From an uncultured Eubacteriales bacterium (lineage in GTDB: Bacteria; Bacillota; Clostridia; Monoglobales; Monoglobaceae), in assembly GCA_905198865.1 (NCBI GenBank), contig CAJKEB010000001.1, positions 24,671 through 88,670 of the forward strand: a stretch of DNA of 64,000 nucleotides. Direction: 5' to 3'. The translations under genes and the position numbers were made by a program. Below, piece by piece: positions 54,055 to 63,904 of this stretch. The first letter of the stretch is position 1; every line of letters begins with the position of its first letter. The notes under the pieces are model-generated. The model saw nothing but the letters and a program-made list of their open reading frames with translations, did not search any database and was not told the origin of the DNA.

Positions 54055-57000
54055 ATGAGAACAAAACATTCGATTAAATCTGTGTTGTCGGGAGTTCTGG
54101 CAGCAGTAATGACGATAGGCGCATTGCCCGCAATGAGTGTTTCGGCAGCGCAGGTGAATGAGTACATTGATCCCGCCGACGTGTGGATTACATCAAACGG
54201 CAGAACAAATGAGCTTGACTTTAACGCCACGATTACTCAGGAAACCTGTTGGTGCCCCGTGTGCAACAAGGACACGATAAACCTGACTTACAGAACGCCG
54301 GAATACACAAAATCGGGTACGACGGCGTTAAACAGAGGAGTTCAGTATTCGGACGGCACAATGACAGACGGTGTTACAAAGGGAAATGTTGACGATGGCA
54401 GACCGGGAGTTGACGCGACCTACTCAACTTATCATTGGACAAAATCTGTTTGTCAGATATGCGGAACGATAAACTCAGTTGACGGAGAAGGCGCGTACAG
54501 TTTCGGAAAAAACGTGTACAGCTTGAATAGCTGCGACCACGATTTCTTTTTGGACTTCGACAATACGACCTACACACCGTATGATAGCGAATATCATACC
54601 ACGGTTCTGAAAAAGGGACAGTATTGTCAATTCTGTAAGGGTACGCTGGCAAGAGCTACCGAAAAGAGAGAAGCGCACAATTTTGATGAAACGATCGTGA
54701 GTGAAATCGGCAATCAGCGTTTTCGTATCACAGGCGAATGTGAGGACTGCGGCTACACAAAGAACGAGTATGCTGCGGCGAAATCTGTTGTTCAAAGCTA
54801 TTACGGCTTTGTTGACGGCAGCGCACATACCGTTACAGTTTCCGATTTATCGGACAGCGGAGTGCATACAAAAATACGCTACGGCACGGAAGCTGAGAAA
54901 TGCAACTTAACATCTGCTCCGAATTATACGAAAGCCGGATATTATCCTGTCTACTATGAAATCGACTATTCCTATGACGGCGAAAGTATGACGGAAAACG
55001 GCGTAAGCTATGTATGGCTTTTATCCGCCGAAAGTGAGAGCAATTCCACATTGGCGACAGAAACCGTGCATACTCACGACTACCGCTATCTTGAAACTGT
55101 GCGTCCGACTTGTACGGAGCTTGGCTATGACCGTTTTCAGTGCAGTGAGTGCGGAGCTTTACAAAAGACAAACTACACTCCCGCAACCGGACACGATTAC
55201 AACAAAATAGTTGTTCGTGAAGCGACCTGTCAGCAGGGCGGTTTGGAATTGAATATGTGTAAAAACTGCGGCAGCTATTACACCGAAAGCACCTCAATGA
55301 CCGACCACCATTATCAGACAAGCGTTGTTCCCTCTACTTGCACAATGAACGGCTATACCGAACACAAGTGTATCGACTGCGGCTACAAATATATTACTGA
55401 TTTAACATCGCTTGCGAAGCACGATTATCGTGAGAAAGTAACCGCACCGACGTGTACGACACGCGGATTTACAACTTATTCGTGTGCAAATTGTGACGAC
55501 GTTTACATCAACGACTACACAGATGCGCTCGGACACGAATGGGACAATGGGCATACCGTTACAAGCTCCACTTGCGACAGCGAGGGCGTTATGGAATATG
55601 ACTGTAAGCATTGCGATGAAAAAATGATACAGGCTATTTCCGCAACGGGACATACACCGGGCGCGGCGGCTACTTGTACAGAGCCGCAGACCTGCGAAAC
55701 CTGCGGAGCAATTCTCGAATTGCCGACAGGACATCATTATTCCGAAACGGTAACAGAGCCGACTTGTACGGCTATGGGATATACGACTTTCATCTGTGAT
55801 GACTGCGGTAACTCCTATGTAGGCGAATACACGGACAAAATTGAGCATCATTATCACGCGGAGGTTACTCCCGCAACTTGCACGGCTATGGGTTTTACCA
55901 CCTATACCTGTGCTGACTGCGGCGACAGCTATGTGAGTGATTACACTGATAAAATCCCTCACGACTACAAAGCAAGCGTAACAGTCCCAACTTGTACGAC
56001 AATGGGCTTTACGACATATACTTGCGCCGACTGCGGCGATAGTTATGTGAGTAATTATACGGACGTTCTTCCGCATAATTACAGTAAACAGATTATCGCG
56101 CCGACTTGTACATCGCAGGGCTACACAATATACACTTGCCCCGACTGCGGAAAGGAGTATATCGGTGACGAGCAAGAGCCGGAGGAACACAAGTACAACG
56201 CTGTTGTAACAGAGCCGACTTGTACTGAAATGGGCTTTACGACATATACTTGTGCTGATTGCGGACACAGCTATGTTGCCGATTACACGGACGCACTCGG
56301 TCACGATTATAAAGAGGAAATTACCGCGCCTACTTGCACGACTATGGGCTTTACAACATTCACTTGTGAGGACTGCGGCGACAGCTACATCGGAGATTAC
56401 ACCGACGCGAAAGGTCATAACTATAATACCGAGGTTACAAAATCCACTTGCACAAGTATCGGCTACACAACCTACACTTGCGAGGATTGCGGACACACAT
56501 TTATTGCCGATGAAACCGCAAAGGCGGCGCACGATTATGAAATTGCTGTGATCGCGCCGACTTGTACGGAGCTTGGATATTCAACCTACACTTGCAAAGA
56601 CTGCGGCGAAACGTACCGCACCGATGAGGTCGCGGCTCTCGGTCATATACCGTCCGATTTGATAATCGACACACCCGCGACGATTGAGAACGAGGGCAGC
56701 AAGCATATTGAATGTACTGTCTGCGGAGCAGTATTACAGACAGAAACAATACCGCAGCTTACCGACAAGGACAATTCTGACGAGGACGGTCATTCCAATG
56801 TCGGCGATTACAATATTTTAATCACGGATAAAGACAATAAGCCGATTTTTGACAGCAAAATCAGTATTGACACAAACGATAACTTAACAATCGTTCTTCC
56901 TGACGGCAGACTTCTTTCAGCCGAGGATATAACGACAATTACGGTTATTGATACAAGAACGCAGCAGGCGGCAAGCGGAATAAACATCTTTATCGCTGAT

Positions 57001-60000
57001 ATAAAAAATAATGCGGCAACAGGCAAGACTGATGATAACGGACAGTTGAGAGTTCCAAACACACAGAGTTCAACAGGCAGTTCAAACGGTACGGTTGCAG
57101 ACGATGAGAACACATACGTTGTCGTAGTAACCGATAAAAATGGCGTACTCATTCCGAATTGTGTTGTATCCGTAGGCGACAACTATTCAATCAATGTAAA
57201 GCTTCCCGATGGTACAGCATTTGATAAAGACAACCGTATTACAGTAACAACAGTAACCGAAAAGGGCGAGCCGGTAAAGGGGCTGCGTGTTCAGCTTATC
57301 GGCGACGGCGATTTTGTTGAGAACGGCTACACTAATATTAACGGACAGATTACTATGCCGATGTCAAATTCTGATATTACCGATGAAAACGGCAAAGGCG
57401 AGGTTGGCGAAATCGTTGACGACAAGATTTACGACTATATCGTTACTGTATCAGATGAAACAGGTCTTATTAAGGACGCGCTTATCACACTGATTTCAGA
57501 TGATAATTCAGTTCTTGTATGCCTTCCCAATGGAAAGGTAATTGACTACTTTAACCGCACGACAGTTAAGGTTGTAAGAGCAGATGGAACGCCTGTAGAG
57601 GATTGGAAAGTCAGCGTTTACAACAAGGACGGCAGCGGACTTCGTACAGAGATTACGGACGATAACGGCATAGTAATCGTTCCGCCACTCAGCGAAGCTC
57701 CCATATCGAAGCCGACACCTACTTCGAACCCCGATGATGAGGAAAAACCGCTTCCGGGTGTTGAGCCTACACCTACCCCCAGTGAACCGACAGACAATCC
57801 GAACGAGCCTACTCCCACTCAGGGCGAAACAGATAAACCGAGTGAGCCGACACCTATACCCGGCGAAACAGAGAAGCCGAGCGAGCCTACTCCCACTCCC
57901 GATTTGGGCGATGGCGCTGTCGTTCAGAACAAGAATTATAAATACCGTGTATATGTTTGGGACAATGACGGTGTTATTACAGAGTTTGGCTTGATTAAAT
58001 TGCAGGACAACGGTGATTTGATTATTGAATTGCCTGAAAACAAGCTGCTTGATGAGAACAACAAGACATATATTAAAGTCATAAACGAGAACGATGAAAC
58101 ACCCGTAAAAACGATAACCGTAAATGTTACCGATGTCAGCGGCGCAAACGCTTCAGACATTACAAACAGCTACGGAATAGCTGTTGTTCCTGTTTCGGAC
58201 ACCGATATAACCGACATCAAGGGCAATGCACAGGTTAAGGACATCGAGGGCAATCTGTATAATGTCAGCGTTTCGACCGATAACAAGGGCGCGATTGAGG
58301 GCGTAACCGTTAAGGCTGCGGACGGTAAAATCGCCGTAACGCTCCCCGATGGCACAGTTATCAGCTACAAGGACAGAACAACGGTAATTGTTTCCGATAG
58401 AGATAATATTCCGGTTGAAAATCTGCCTGTCAACGTCAAAGACAATGCGGGCGGTGACAGAACCGAAAACACCAATAAAAACGGCGTGGTTGTCGTTCCA
58501 CCGAGAAATGAGTTTGAAACAGACGACAAGGGCGATACGGGTGAAATCCCTGTTCCGACACCTACTCCCAATCCCGACGCAACACCCGAACCGTCAGATA
58601 ATTCGACCGTAACACCCAATCCTGACGAAACTCCCGAACCTACAGAGAAGCCCATCACAAAGCTTAATGTTAAGGTTGAGGACGAAAGCGGCGTTGTCGA
58701 AAACGCGGTTGTAATCCACGGTGATAACAACGAGCTTACCGTAAAGCTCCCCGACGGAAAGGTGCTTGATAAGGATAACCGTATCAAGGTTACTGTTACA
58801 GACCAAGACAAAGAGCCAATTGAGGGCATTGTTGTTACAGTTAATGATAACGGCGGCAATACCGATACAGATACCACCAACAAGGCAGGCTATATAATCG
58901 TTCCCGTAATCGAAAACGACAACACCGACGATAATGGCGGCGTTGTTGAGGACAATACGGATAATGTTAAAACGCAGTACACGGTTATCGTCGAAAACAA
59001 TGACGGTAAGATTGCAAACGCGGCTGTAACAGTTGCGGATGGCAAAATCAGTATTGTTCTTCCCGACACTCATACACTCACGATTTCAAATCAGACAAAG
59101 GTTAAAGTTCTTGATAAGGACGAACAGCCTGTTAAGGGCGTAAGCGTTACGGTCACGGATAAGGACAGCAAGACCGCTACAAAGGCCACAGACGCGAATG
59201 GTCAGATACTTGTTCCCGTTAAAAGTTCGGGCGGCGGTTCTTCATCAGGCGGCTCCGGCGGCGGTGGTGGCGGAAGCTATGTTTCGTCAACGCTGAATGT
59301 CAAAGTTACCGATAAGGACGGCAAGAGCGTTTCTGTTTCAAAATCCGTAAAAGATAACAAGGTTACACTGACGCTCCCGACAGGGAAGGTTATTGACGAC
59401 AGCAATTACTACACAATTACGGTTACGGACAGCAAGGGCAATGCAAAAGCTGATATTGAAGTTACGCTGAAAGATAAAAAGGACAATTCAGCAGTCGGTA
59501 CGACCGACAGCGACGGCACACTCATTTTACCCGCAACCGAGCATAAAGCGTATGTTGTCGGATATGAGGACGGCGAATTTAAGCCGGAAAACAATATGAC
59601 GCGCGCAGAAGCGGCGGCGATATTTGCCCGCAACATCGCGGAACGCAAGGGTGAGAACATTACAAGCAAAAAGCCCTCGTTCAAGGACGTAAGCTCAAAC
59701 CTTTGGTACAGCGATTATGTCTCCTACCTTGAGAAGTACGATATTATCGAAGGCTATGATGACAGCACATTCAAACCCGAAGAAAATATCACAAGAGCTG
59801 AGTTTGTAACAATGTGCGCGAGGTTCTATAACCTGTTTGACAAGATAACGGACGGCAGGAACAACAAGTTTACCGATGTTGAAAGCTCTCATTGGGCGTA
59901 CAGCTTCATCAACAGTGCTACGGCCATGGATTGGATTAAGGGTTATGCAGACGGTACTTTCAAGCCGGACAACAATATCACCCGTGCCGAGGTTGTCGCT

Positions 60001-60180
60001 ATCGTAAACCGTGTTACCGACCGTGAAGCCGATACCGAGTATGTCAACAAAAACCTGTCAAGCCTCAACCGTTTTGATGATTTGACCGATACAGGTTATT
60101 GGGCATACTACACGATAATCGAAGCGGCGAACACTCATAAGGCGGTTACAAACGCTGACGAAGAAACTTGGGTGAAATAA
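54055..60180 (+). CDS. giant SLH-anchored surface protein with CxxC 38-aa repeat array and eight Ig-like repeats (element cargo)
   Basis: This 2041-aa secreted protein starts at the ATG after GGAGG. Signal peptide to about residue 31. Residues 60-345 hold several C-x2-C pairs. From about 346 to 900 runs a tandem array of about 38-aa units shaped TCT-x2-GFTTYTCADCGDSY...H-Y with two Cys pairs each, probably zinc- or disulfide-stabilised. From about 916 come Ig-like repeats, seven of them before a Gly/Ser linker near 1725-1742 and one after it, recognised by LPDG-K...D..N...V.V.D and a final GxxxVP, interrupted by Pro/Thr linkers. Three SLH domains end the protein (about 1830-2020; GYEDGEFKPENNMTRAEAA, GYDDSTFKPEENITRAEF, GYADGTFKPDNNITRAEVV). 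It sits inside the conjugation gene run, where other elements carry cell-surface adhesins, so an adhesin or cell-contact role in transfer or colonisation is inferred. Confidence 0.85.
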   Translation: MRTKHSIKSVLSGVLAAVMTIGALPAMSVSAAQVNEYIDPADVWITSNGRTNELDFNATITQETCWCPVCNKDTINLTYRTPEYTKSGTTALNRGVQYSDGTMTDGVTKGNVDDGRPGVDATYSTYHWTKSVCQICGTINSVDGEGAYSFGKNVYSLNSCDHDFFLDFDNTTYTPYDSEYHTTVLKKGQYCQFCKGTLARATEKREAHNFDETIVSEIGNQRFRITGECEDCGYTKNEYAAAKSVVQSYYGFVDGSAHTVTVSDLSDSGVHTKIRYGTEAEKCNLTSAPNYTKAGYYPVYYEIDYSYDGESMTENGVSYVWLLSAESESNSTLATETVHTHDYRYLETVRPTCTELGYDRFQCSECGALQKTNYTPATGHDYNKIVVREATCQQGGLELNMCKNCGSYYTESTSMTDHHYQTSVVPSTCTMNGYTEHKCIDCGYKYITDLTSLAKHDYREKVTAPTCTTRGFTTYSCANCDDVYINDYTDALGHEWDNGHTVTSSTCDSEGVMEYDCKHCDEKMIQAISATGHTPGAAATCTEPQTCETCGAILELPTGHHYSETVTEPTCTAMGYTTFICDDCGNSYVGEYTDKIEHHYHAEVTPATCTAMGFTTYTCADCGDSYVSDYTDKIPHDYKASVTVPTCTTMGFTTYTCADCGDSYVSNYTDVLPHNYSKQIIAPTCTSQGYTIYTCPDCGKEYIGDEQEPEEHKYNAVVTEPTCTEMGFTTYTCADCGHSYVADYTDALGHDYKEEITAPTCTTMGFTTFTCEDCGDSYIGDYTDAKGHNYNTEVTKSTCTSIGYTTYTCEDCGHTFIADETAKAAHDYEIAVIAPTCTELGYSTYTCKDCGETYRTDEVAALGHIPSDLIIDTPATIENEGSKHIECTVCGAVLQTETIPQLTDKDNSDEDGHSNVGDYNILITDKDNKPIFDSKISIDTNDNLTIVLPDGRLLSAEDITTITVIDTRTQQAASGINIFIADIKNNAATGKTDDNGQLRVPNTQSSTGSSNGTVADDENTYVVVVTDKNGVLIPNCVVSVGDNYSINVKLPDGTAFDKDNRITVTTVTEKGEPVKGLRVQLIGDGDFVENGYTNINGQITMPMSNSDITDENGKGEVGEIVDDKIYDYIVTVSDETGLIKDALITLISDDNSVLVCLPNGKVIDYFNRTTVKVVRADGTPVEDWKVSVYNKDGSGLRTEITDDNGIVIVPPLSEAPISKPTPTSNPDDEEKPLPGVEPTPTPSEPTDNPNEPTPTQGETDKPSEPTPIPGETEKPSEPTPTPDLGDGAVVQNKNYKYRVYVWDNDGVITEFGLIKLQDNGDLIIELPENKLLDENNKTYIKVINENDETPVKTITVNVTDVSGANASDITNSYGIAVVPVSDTDITDIKGNAQVKDIEGNLYNVSVSTDNKGAIEGVTVKAADGKIAVTLPDGTVISYKDRTTVIVSDRDNIPVENLPVNVKDNAGGDRTENTNKNGVVVVPPRNEFETDDKGDTGEIPVPTPTPNPDATPEPSDNSTVTPNPDETPEPTEKPITKLNVKVEDESGVVENAVVIHGDNNELTVKLPDGKVLDKDNRIKVTVTDQDKEPIEGIVVTVNDNGGNTDTDTTNKAGYIIVPVIENDNTDDNGGVVEDNTDNVKTQYTVIVENNDGKIANAAVTVADGKISIVLPDTHTLTISNQTKVKVLDKDEQPVKGVSVTVTDKDSKTATKATDANGQILVPVKSSGGGSSSGGSGGGGGGSYVSSTLNVKVTDKDGKSVSVSKSVKDNKVTLTLPTGKVIDDSNYYTITVTDSKGNAKADIEVTLKDKKDNSAVGTTDSDGTLILPATEHKAYVVGYEDGEFKPENNMTRAEAAAIFARNIAERKGENITSKKPSFKDVSSNLWYSDYVSYLEKYDIIEGYDDSTFKPEENITRAEFVTMCARFYNLFDKITDGRNNKFTDVESSHWAYSFINSATAMDWIKGYADGTFKPDNNITRAEVVAIVNRVTDREADTEYVNKNLSSLNRFDDLTDTGYWAYYTIIEAANTHKAVTNADEETWVK
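55700..56670 (+). repeat. exact-period 114-bp tandem repeat array within the surface-protein gene
   Basis: The anchor ACTTG(T/C)AC starts at 55762, 55876, 55990, 56104, 56218, 56332, 56446 and 56560, that is every 114 bp (38 codons) without exception. Less regular units extend upstream to about 55080. Third-codon positions differ between units, so the copies are not recent duplicates in all cases. Confidence 0.9.
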
Positions 60181-60257
60181 TTGAATAACGTATAAATCGG
60201 AGCAATCGAAAAAATGTCGGTTGCTCCTTTTTATATGCCCGAAAGGAGGCGTTTACT

Positions 60258-60743
60258 ATGCAGGAAGAAGTTGAAAACAGAACCGTTACACTATCGGTCA
60301 ATGCAGCAAAAATGACAGGCAGAATTTTAAAAGAAACATTGCGAAAGTATATTGCATATCAAAAAGCCAAATCACAAGGCAAGGCATATAAGGACGTGAA
60401 GCCGACAGGCAAGCAAACGGTCAAGCAGCTTATCGGACAAAATCAAGGTGTTACGAATGTTGAAATTGAGGATAAAAGTATCAAGGATTTTGAGCGAATA
60501 GCCCGAAAATACGGTGTGGACTATGCCATAAAGAAGGACAAAACCGCAGATATTCCAAAATACCTTGTATTCTTCAAAGCAAGAGACGGTGACGCGCTTA
60601 ATGCCGCTATGAACGAGTACGCGAACAAGCAGCTTAAAAACCAAACAAAACCATCGCTCCTTAAAAAGCTCAAATCTCTCGGCGAGCTTGTCAAAAATAG
60701 AGAGCCGAAGGTTAAAAACAAGGATAAGGGGTTGGAGTTATGA
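60258..60743 (+). CDS. PcfB/DUF3801 family conjugation protein
   Basis: This 161-aa protein starts at the ATG after AAAGGAGG. The sequence VNAAKMTGRILKETLRKYIAY, then GKQTVKQLIGQNQGVTNVEI and FERIARKYGVDYAIKKDK, matches the DUF3801/PcfB family. PcfB helps load relaxosome proteins onto the coupling protein in enterococcal conjugation. It overlaps the coupling-protein gene by 4 bp (ATGA), as in related elements. Confidence 0.88.
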   Translation: MQEEVENRTVTLSVNAAKMTGRILKETLRKYIAYQKAKSQGKAYKDVKPTGKQTVKQLIGQNQGVTNVEIEDKSIKDFERIARKYGVDYAIKKDKTADIPKYLVFFKARDGDALNAAMNEYANKQLKNQTKPSLLKKLKSLGELVKNREPKVKNKDKGLEL

Positions 60744-62542
60744 AGCAGATAAATTACAAAAAACTCATTATCCCAAACATCCCCTACTTGTTCATAGCTA
60801 TGCTCGGTACAAAAATCGGGCAGGGCTATAGGCTTATTCCGGGAGTTGATTTATCGCAGAAGCTTCTGCATCTGAATATCGGCTATGGCAAAGCATTTTC
60901 ATCATTTATGCCGAGTTTTAATCCGACAGACCTTTTGATAGGAATTGCGCTTGCCGTGGTTATCAGAATTGCGGTGTATGTGAAAGGAAAAAACGCAAAA
61001 AAGTTCCGTAAGAATGAGGAATACGGCTCAGCTCGCTGGGGTACTCACGATGATATTGCACCGTATATTGATCCCGTATTTGAAAACAATATCCTGCTCA
61101 CTCAGACGGAACGCTTAACTATGAACAGCCGCCCGAAAAATCCGAAGCTGGCAAGAAACAAGAACGTACTTGTAATCGGCGGTTCGGGCAGCGGTAAAAC
61201 GCGCTTTTTCATAAAGCCCAATCTGATGCAGATGCACAGCTCGTATGTTGTTACCGATCCGAAAGGCAGTATCCTTATTGAGTGCGGCAAGCTGTTACAG
61301 CAAAACGGCTATCGTATAAAGGTGTTTAACACGATAAACTTCAAAAAGAGTATGCGCTACAATCCGTTCGCGTATATCCACAGCGAAAAGGATATTTTGA
61401 AGCTCGTTACCACGCTCATCACCAACACCAAGGGCGAGGGCAAGGGCGGCGATGATTTCTGGGTAAAAGCCGAAACGCTGCTGTATTGCGCCCTGATAGG
61501 CTTGATATGGTACGAAGCTCCGCAGGAGGAACAAAACCTTGCTACCCTTGTTGCATTTATCAACGCTATGGAGGTTCGTGAGGACGATGAAACCTTTAAA
61601 AATAATGTTGACCTTGCGTTTGAGGAATTGGAAGCAAGAGAGCCGGAACATTTTGCCGTAAGACAGTATAAAAAATACAAGCTCGCTGCCGGAAAAACAG
61701 CGAAGTCTATCAATATTTCCTGCGGCGCTCGTCTTGCTCCATTTGACATTTCTGAGCTTAGAGAAATAACAATGTATGATGAATTAGAGCTTGATACTCT
61801 CGGCGATAAAATCTTTATCAACGAGAAGGACAAGAACGATAAGCACTATCAGAAAACAGCTCTGTTTCTTATAATGTCGGACACGGATACCACATTCAAT
61901 TTCCTGATAGCAATGATTTATTCGCAGCTATTTAATCTGCTTTGTGAAAAAGCGGATGATGTTTACGGCGGCAGGCTTCCGGTACACGTTCGGTGCTTAA
62001 TAGATGAGTGCGCGAACATCGGTCAGATACCGAACCTCGAAAAGCTGATGGCGACCATCCGTTCAAGAGAAATATCAGCTTGCCTTGTGTTACAGGCTCA
62101 GAGTCAGTTAAAAGCGCTGTATAAGGAAAGTGCCGACACAATAATCGGCAACTGTGACACTTCTATATTTCTCGGAGGAAAAGAGCCGACTACGCTCAAG
62201 GAGTTAAATCAAGCACTTGGTAAGGAAACGATAGACACCTATAACACAGGCGAAAGCCGCGGCAGAGAGGTTTCACACAGCTTAAACTATCAAAAGCTCG
62301 GCAAAGACCTTGCATCAGTTGATGAGCTATCCGTCCTTGACGGCGGCAAGTGCATCTTACAGCTACGCGGTGTGCGCCCGTTTAAATCCGATAAGTATGA
62401 TATAACCGGGCATCCGAAGTATAGGTATTTGTCGGACGCAAATCCGAAAAACGCTTTTGATATTGAAAAATATCTCAAATGCAGATTAAAGGTCAAAAAA
62501 GATGAAGAATATGAAGTTTTTGAGGTTAATGTCAGTCATTAG
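60740..62542 (+). CDS. VirD4/TraG-type conjugation coupling protein (PcfC/TcpA family)
   Basis: This 600-aa membrane ATPase links the relaxosome to the type IV secretion channel. Two hydrophobic segments lie at the N-terminus (about 12-30 and 63-85). The ATPase domain has Walker A IGGSGSGKTRFFIKPNL, VTDPKGSILIECG, Walker B LIDECANIGQIPNLEK and RSREISACLVLQAQSQL. It is in-frame and full length, so transfer could be functional if the rest of the element is intact. Confidence 0.95.
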   Translation: MKQINYKKLIIPNIPYLFIAMLGTKIGQGYRLIPGVDLSQKLLHLNIGYGKAFSSFMPSFNPTDLLIGIALAVVIRIAVYVKGKNAKKFRKNEEYGSARWGTHDDIAPYIDPVFENNILLTQTERLTMNSRPKNPKLARNKNVLVIGGSGSGKTRFFIKPNLMQMHSSYVVTDPKGSILIECGKLLQQNGYRIKVFNTINFKKSMRYNPFAYIHSEKDILKLVTTLITNTKGEGKGGDDFWVKAETLLYCALIGLIWYEAPQEEQNLATLVAFINAMEVREDDETFKNNVDLAFEELEAREPEHFAVRQYKKYKLAAGKTAKSINISCGARLAPFDISELREITMYDELELDTLGDKIFINEKDKNDKHYQKTALFLIMSDTDTTFNFLIAMIYSQLFNLLCEKADDVYGGRLPVHVRCLIDECANIGQIPNLEKLMATIRSREISACLVLQAQSQLKALYKESADTIIGNCDTSIFLGGKEPTTLKELNQALGKETIDTYNTGESRGREVSHSLNYQKLGKDLASVDELSVLDGGKCILQLRGVRPFKSDKYDITGHPKYRYLSDANPKNAFDIEKYLKCRLKVKKDEEYEVFEVNVSH

Positions 62543-62558
62543 TATATTCCTTGTTACA

Positions 62559-62637
62559 TTGGCTAAAATATATCTATATAAATTTAGCTAACTGCATTGA
62601 CAAATTAGCTAAAATAGAATATAATAAATATAGCTAA
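62559..62637. promoter_or_regulatory. four-copy TTAGCTAA-type operator of the toxin-antitoxin pair
   Basis: Four related octamers, TTGGCTAA (62559), TTAGCTAA (62584), TTAGCTAA (62605) and ATAGCTAA (62630), have start spacings of 25, 21 and 25 bp. The latter two flank the -10 box of the promoter at 62597-62625. The array fits cooperative binding of a Phd-type antitoxin to its own promoter. Confidence 0.75.
62597..62625 (+). promoter_or_regulatory. sigma-A promoter of the toxin-antitoxin pair
   Basis: TTGACA (62597-62602), a 17-bp spacer and TATAAT (62620-62625), both perfect consensus hexamers. Confidence 0.85.
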
Positions 62638-62655
62638 TAAGAGGAGGTGCGTATT

Positions 62656-62889
62656 ATGACTACAGTAACCGCAACAGATGTTCAAAACAATTTCGGTAAG
62701 TATCTGCAAATGGTACAAACAGGCGAAGAAATTATTATTCTGAGAAACGGTAAGGAGATGGCGCGGCTTATTTCTCACGACAAAAGCGTTTCATTTTTAA
62801 CAGACTCCCTTATCGGTGTTCTGAAAAACGATTATGACGATAAGGCTGCAAGAGCGGAAAGGATGGCTAAATATGAAAGTGTTGATTGA
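62656..62889 (+). CDS. Phd/YefM-family antitoxin
   Basis: This 77-aa protein starts at the ATG after GAGGAGG; a three-codon longer frame overlaps that site. The N-terminal DNA-binding fold is typical: VTATDVQNNFGKYLQMVQTGEEIIILRNGKEMARLI. The C-terminal 30 residues (LTDSLIGVL, then DYDDKAARAERMAKY) should neutralise the toxin. It overlaps the PIN toxin gene by 17 bp and lies behind a promoter with repeated operator sites. Confidence 0.92.
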   Translation: MTTVTATDVQNNFGKYLQMVQTGEEIIILRNGKEMARLISHDKSVSFLTDSLIGVLKNDYDDKAARAERMAKYESVD

Positions 62890-63280
62890 CACAAATGTCG
62901 TTCTTGATGTTTTGTGCAAAAGAGAGGGCTTTTATGAAGATGCGGCAAGAATTATGAAATATTGTGAGGTAAATAAAATCACAGGCGTTATTTCAGCGTT
63001 GACTATTCCCAATATCGTATATATAATGCGAAAGGAATTGGACGCGCAAAAAACAAGAGATGTAATTGAAAAATTGCAGCTCGTGTTCACCGTTGCTGAT
63101 TTGAAAGCCGACGATATAAAGAAAGCGTTGTCAATGGATTTCAAGGATTTTGAAGATGCGCTTCAAAGTGCGTGTGCTTCAAGAATTAAAGCCGATTACA
63201 TCATAACGAGGAACATCAGAGATTTTGTAAACAGCAAAGTCACAGCAATAAAACCTACTGAGCTTTTAGAAAGAATTTAA
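62873..63280 (+). CDS. PIN-domain ribonuclease toxin (VapC-like)
   Basis: This 135-aa protein starts at the ATG at 62873, with AAAGGA upstream. PIN-domain acids are present: DTNVVLDVLCKRE at the start, a Glu in the central helix, DFEDALQSACA and TRNIRDF at the end. VapC toxins cleave tRNA or rRNA. Together with the antitoxin it forms a module that stabilises the element in its host. Confidence 0.92.
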   Translation: MKVLIDTNVVLDVLCKREGFYEDAARIMKYCEVNKITGVISALTIPNIVYIMRKELDAQKTRDVIEKLQLVFTVADLKADDIKKALSMDFKDFEDALQSACASRIKADYIITRNIRDFVNSKVTAIKPTELLERI

Positions 63281-63293
63281 TAAACGCATTTAG

Positions 63294-63330
63294 CGGGAAC
63301 AACCTTTAACTATGGGTTGTTCCTTTTTTA
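63294..63330 (+). terminator. rho-independent terminator after the toxin gene
   Basis: GGAACAACC / GGTTGTTCC (63296-63304 and 63315-63323) followed by TTTTTT. Confidence 0.9.
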
Positions 63331-63441
63331 GTGCAAATTCTTAAAATCCCAGCCCAATGGGTTGTTCACATAGATAAGACACAAGACAGCTATTACTTAA
63401 TAATAAATTTTAATTCAAATCATTTTAAGGAGGAAACAACT

Positions 63442-63582
63442 ATGGCATTTTTTAACTCGGCAGTAACCGTACTGCAAACACTTGTAATAGCTCTCGGCGC
63501 AGGACTTGGCATTTGGGGAGCTATTAACCTTATGGAAGGATATGGTAATGATAACCCCGGCGCAAATGCTCATGTACGGTAA
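63442..63582 (+). pseudogene. Maff2-family conjugative-element membrane protein, truncated by inserted DNA
   Basis: The first 40 residues (MAFFNSAVTVLQTLVIALGA, then GIWGAINLMEGYGNDNPGA) are the start of the Maff2 family, small membrane proteins of about 70 residues in Tn1549-like elements. The reading frame departs from the family after GNDNPGA (near 63563) and stops four codons later at 63582, so the second half, which carries another hydrophobic segment, is missing. AGGAGG precedes the ATG. The loss coincides with the start of unrelated sequence, so an insertion is more likely than a frameshift. Confidence 0.75.
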
Positions 63583-63904
63583 AGAAGCAAGCAACCGAAA
63601 ACAATAGATAGACCGCCAGCACTACACTATTCCGAACCAAAGACCAAAAGATAAGCATTTTGAGAAAATCTAAACTTTTGGATTTTCCTACAATGCCGAC
63701 TACGGCGGAATCCCTCCCACTCCTTATATATTTCTTTCTGTATACATTGAATTTGTATTTAGTAAAATGCAGACAACACCACGGATCGGCTTTTGGTTGG
63801 ACAATTCCAACCAAACACCACAGCAGACAGCAGAAAACATTCTGAACGCTAGGAAGCCGGTATGATTGTTACATATAAGGGGAAGAAAAATTTCTTTTAG
63901 GTAC

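Noticed and set aside
55402..56532. 376-codon antisense frame over the surface-protein repeat array
   Set aside because: The 114-bp repeat keeps any open antisense frame open, so length is an artefact of repetition. It repeats with the same period and has no start signal.
55700..56670. Possible CRISPR array from the regular repeats
   Set aside because: Units of 114 bp are continuous coding sequence with conserved cysteines, with no spacers and no cas genes.
63660..63845. 61-codon frame within the inserted segment
   Set aside because: No ribosome site, no recognisable family, and it crosses a hairpin; it may be noncoding flank of the resistance gene.
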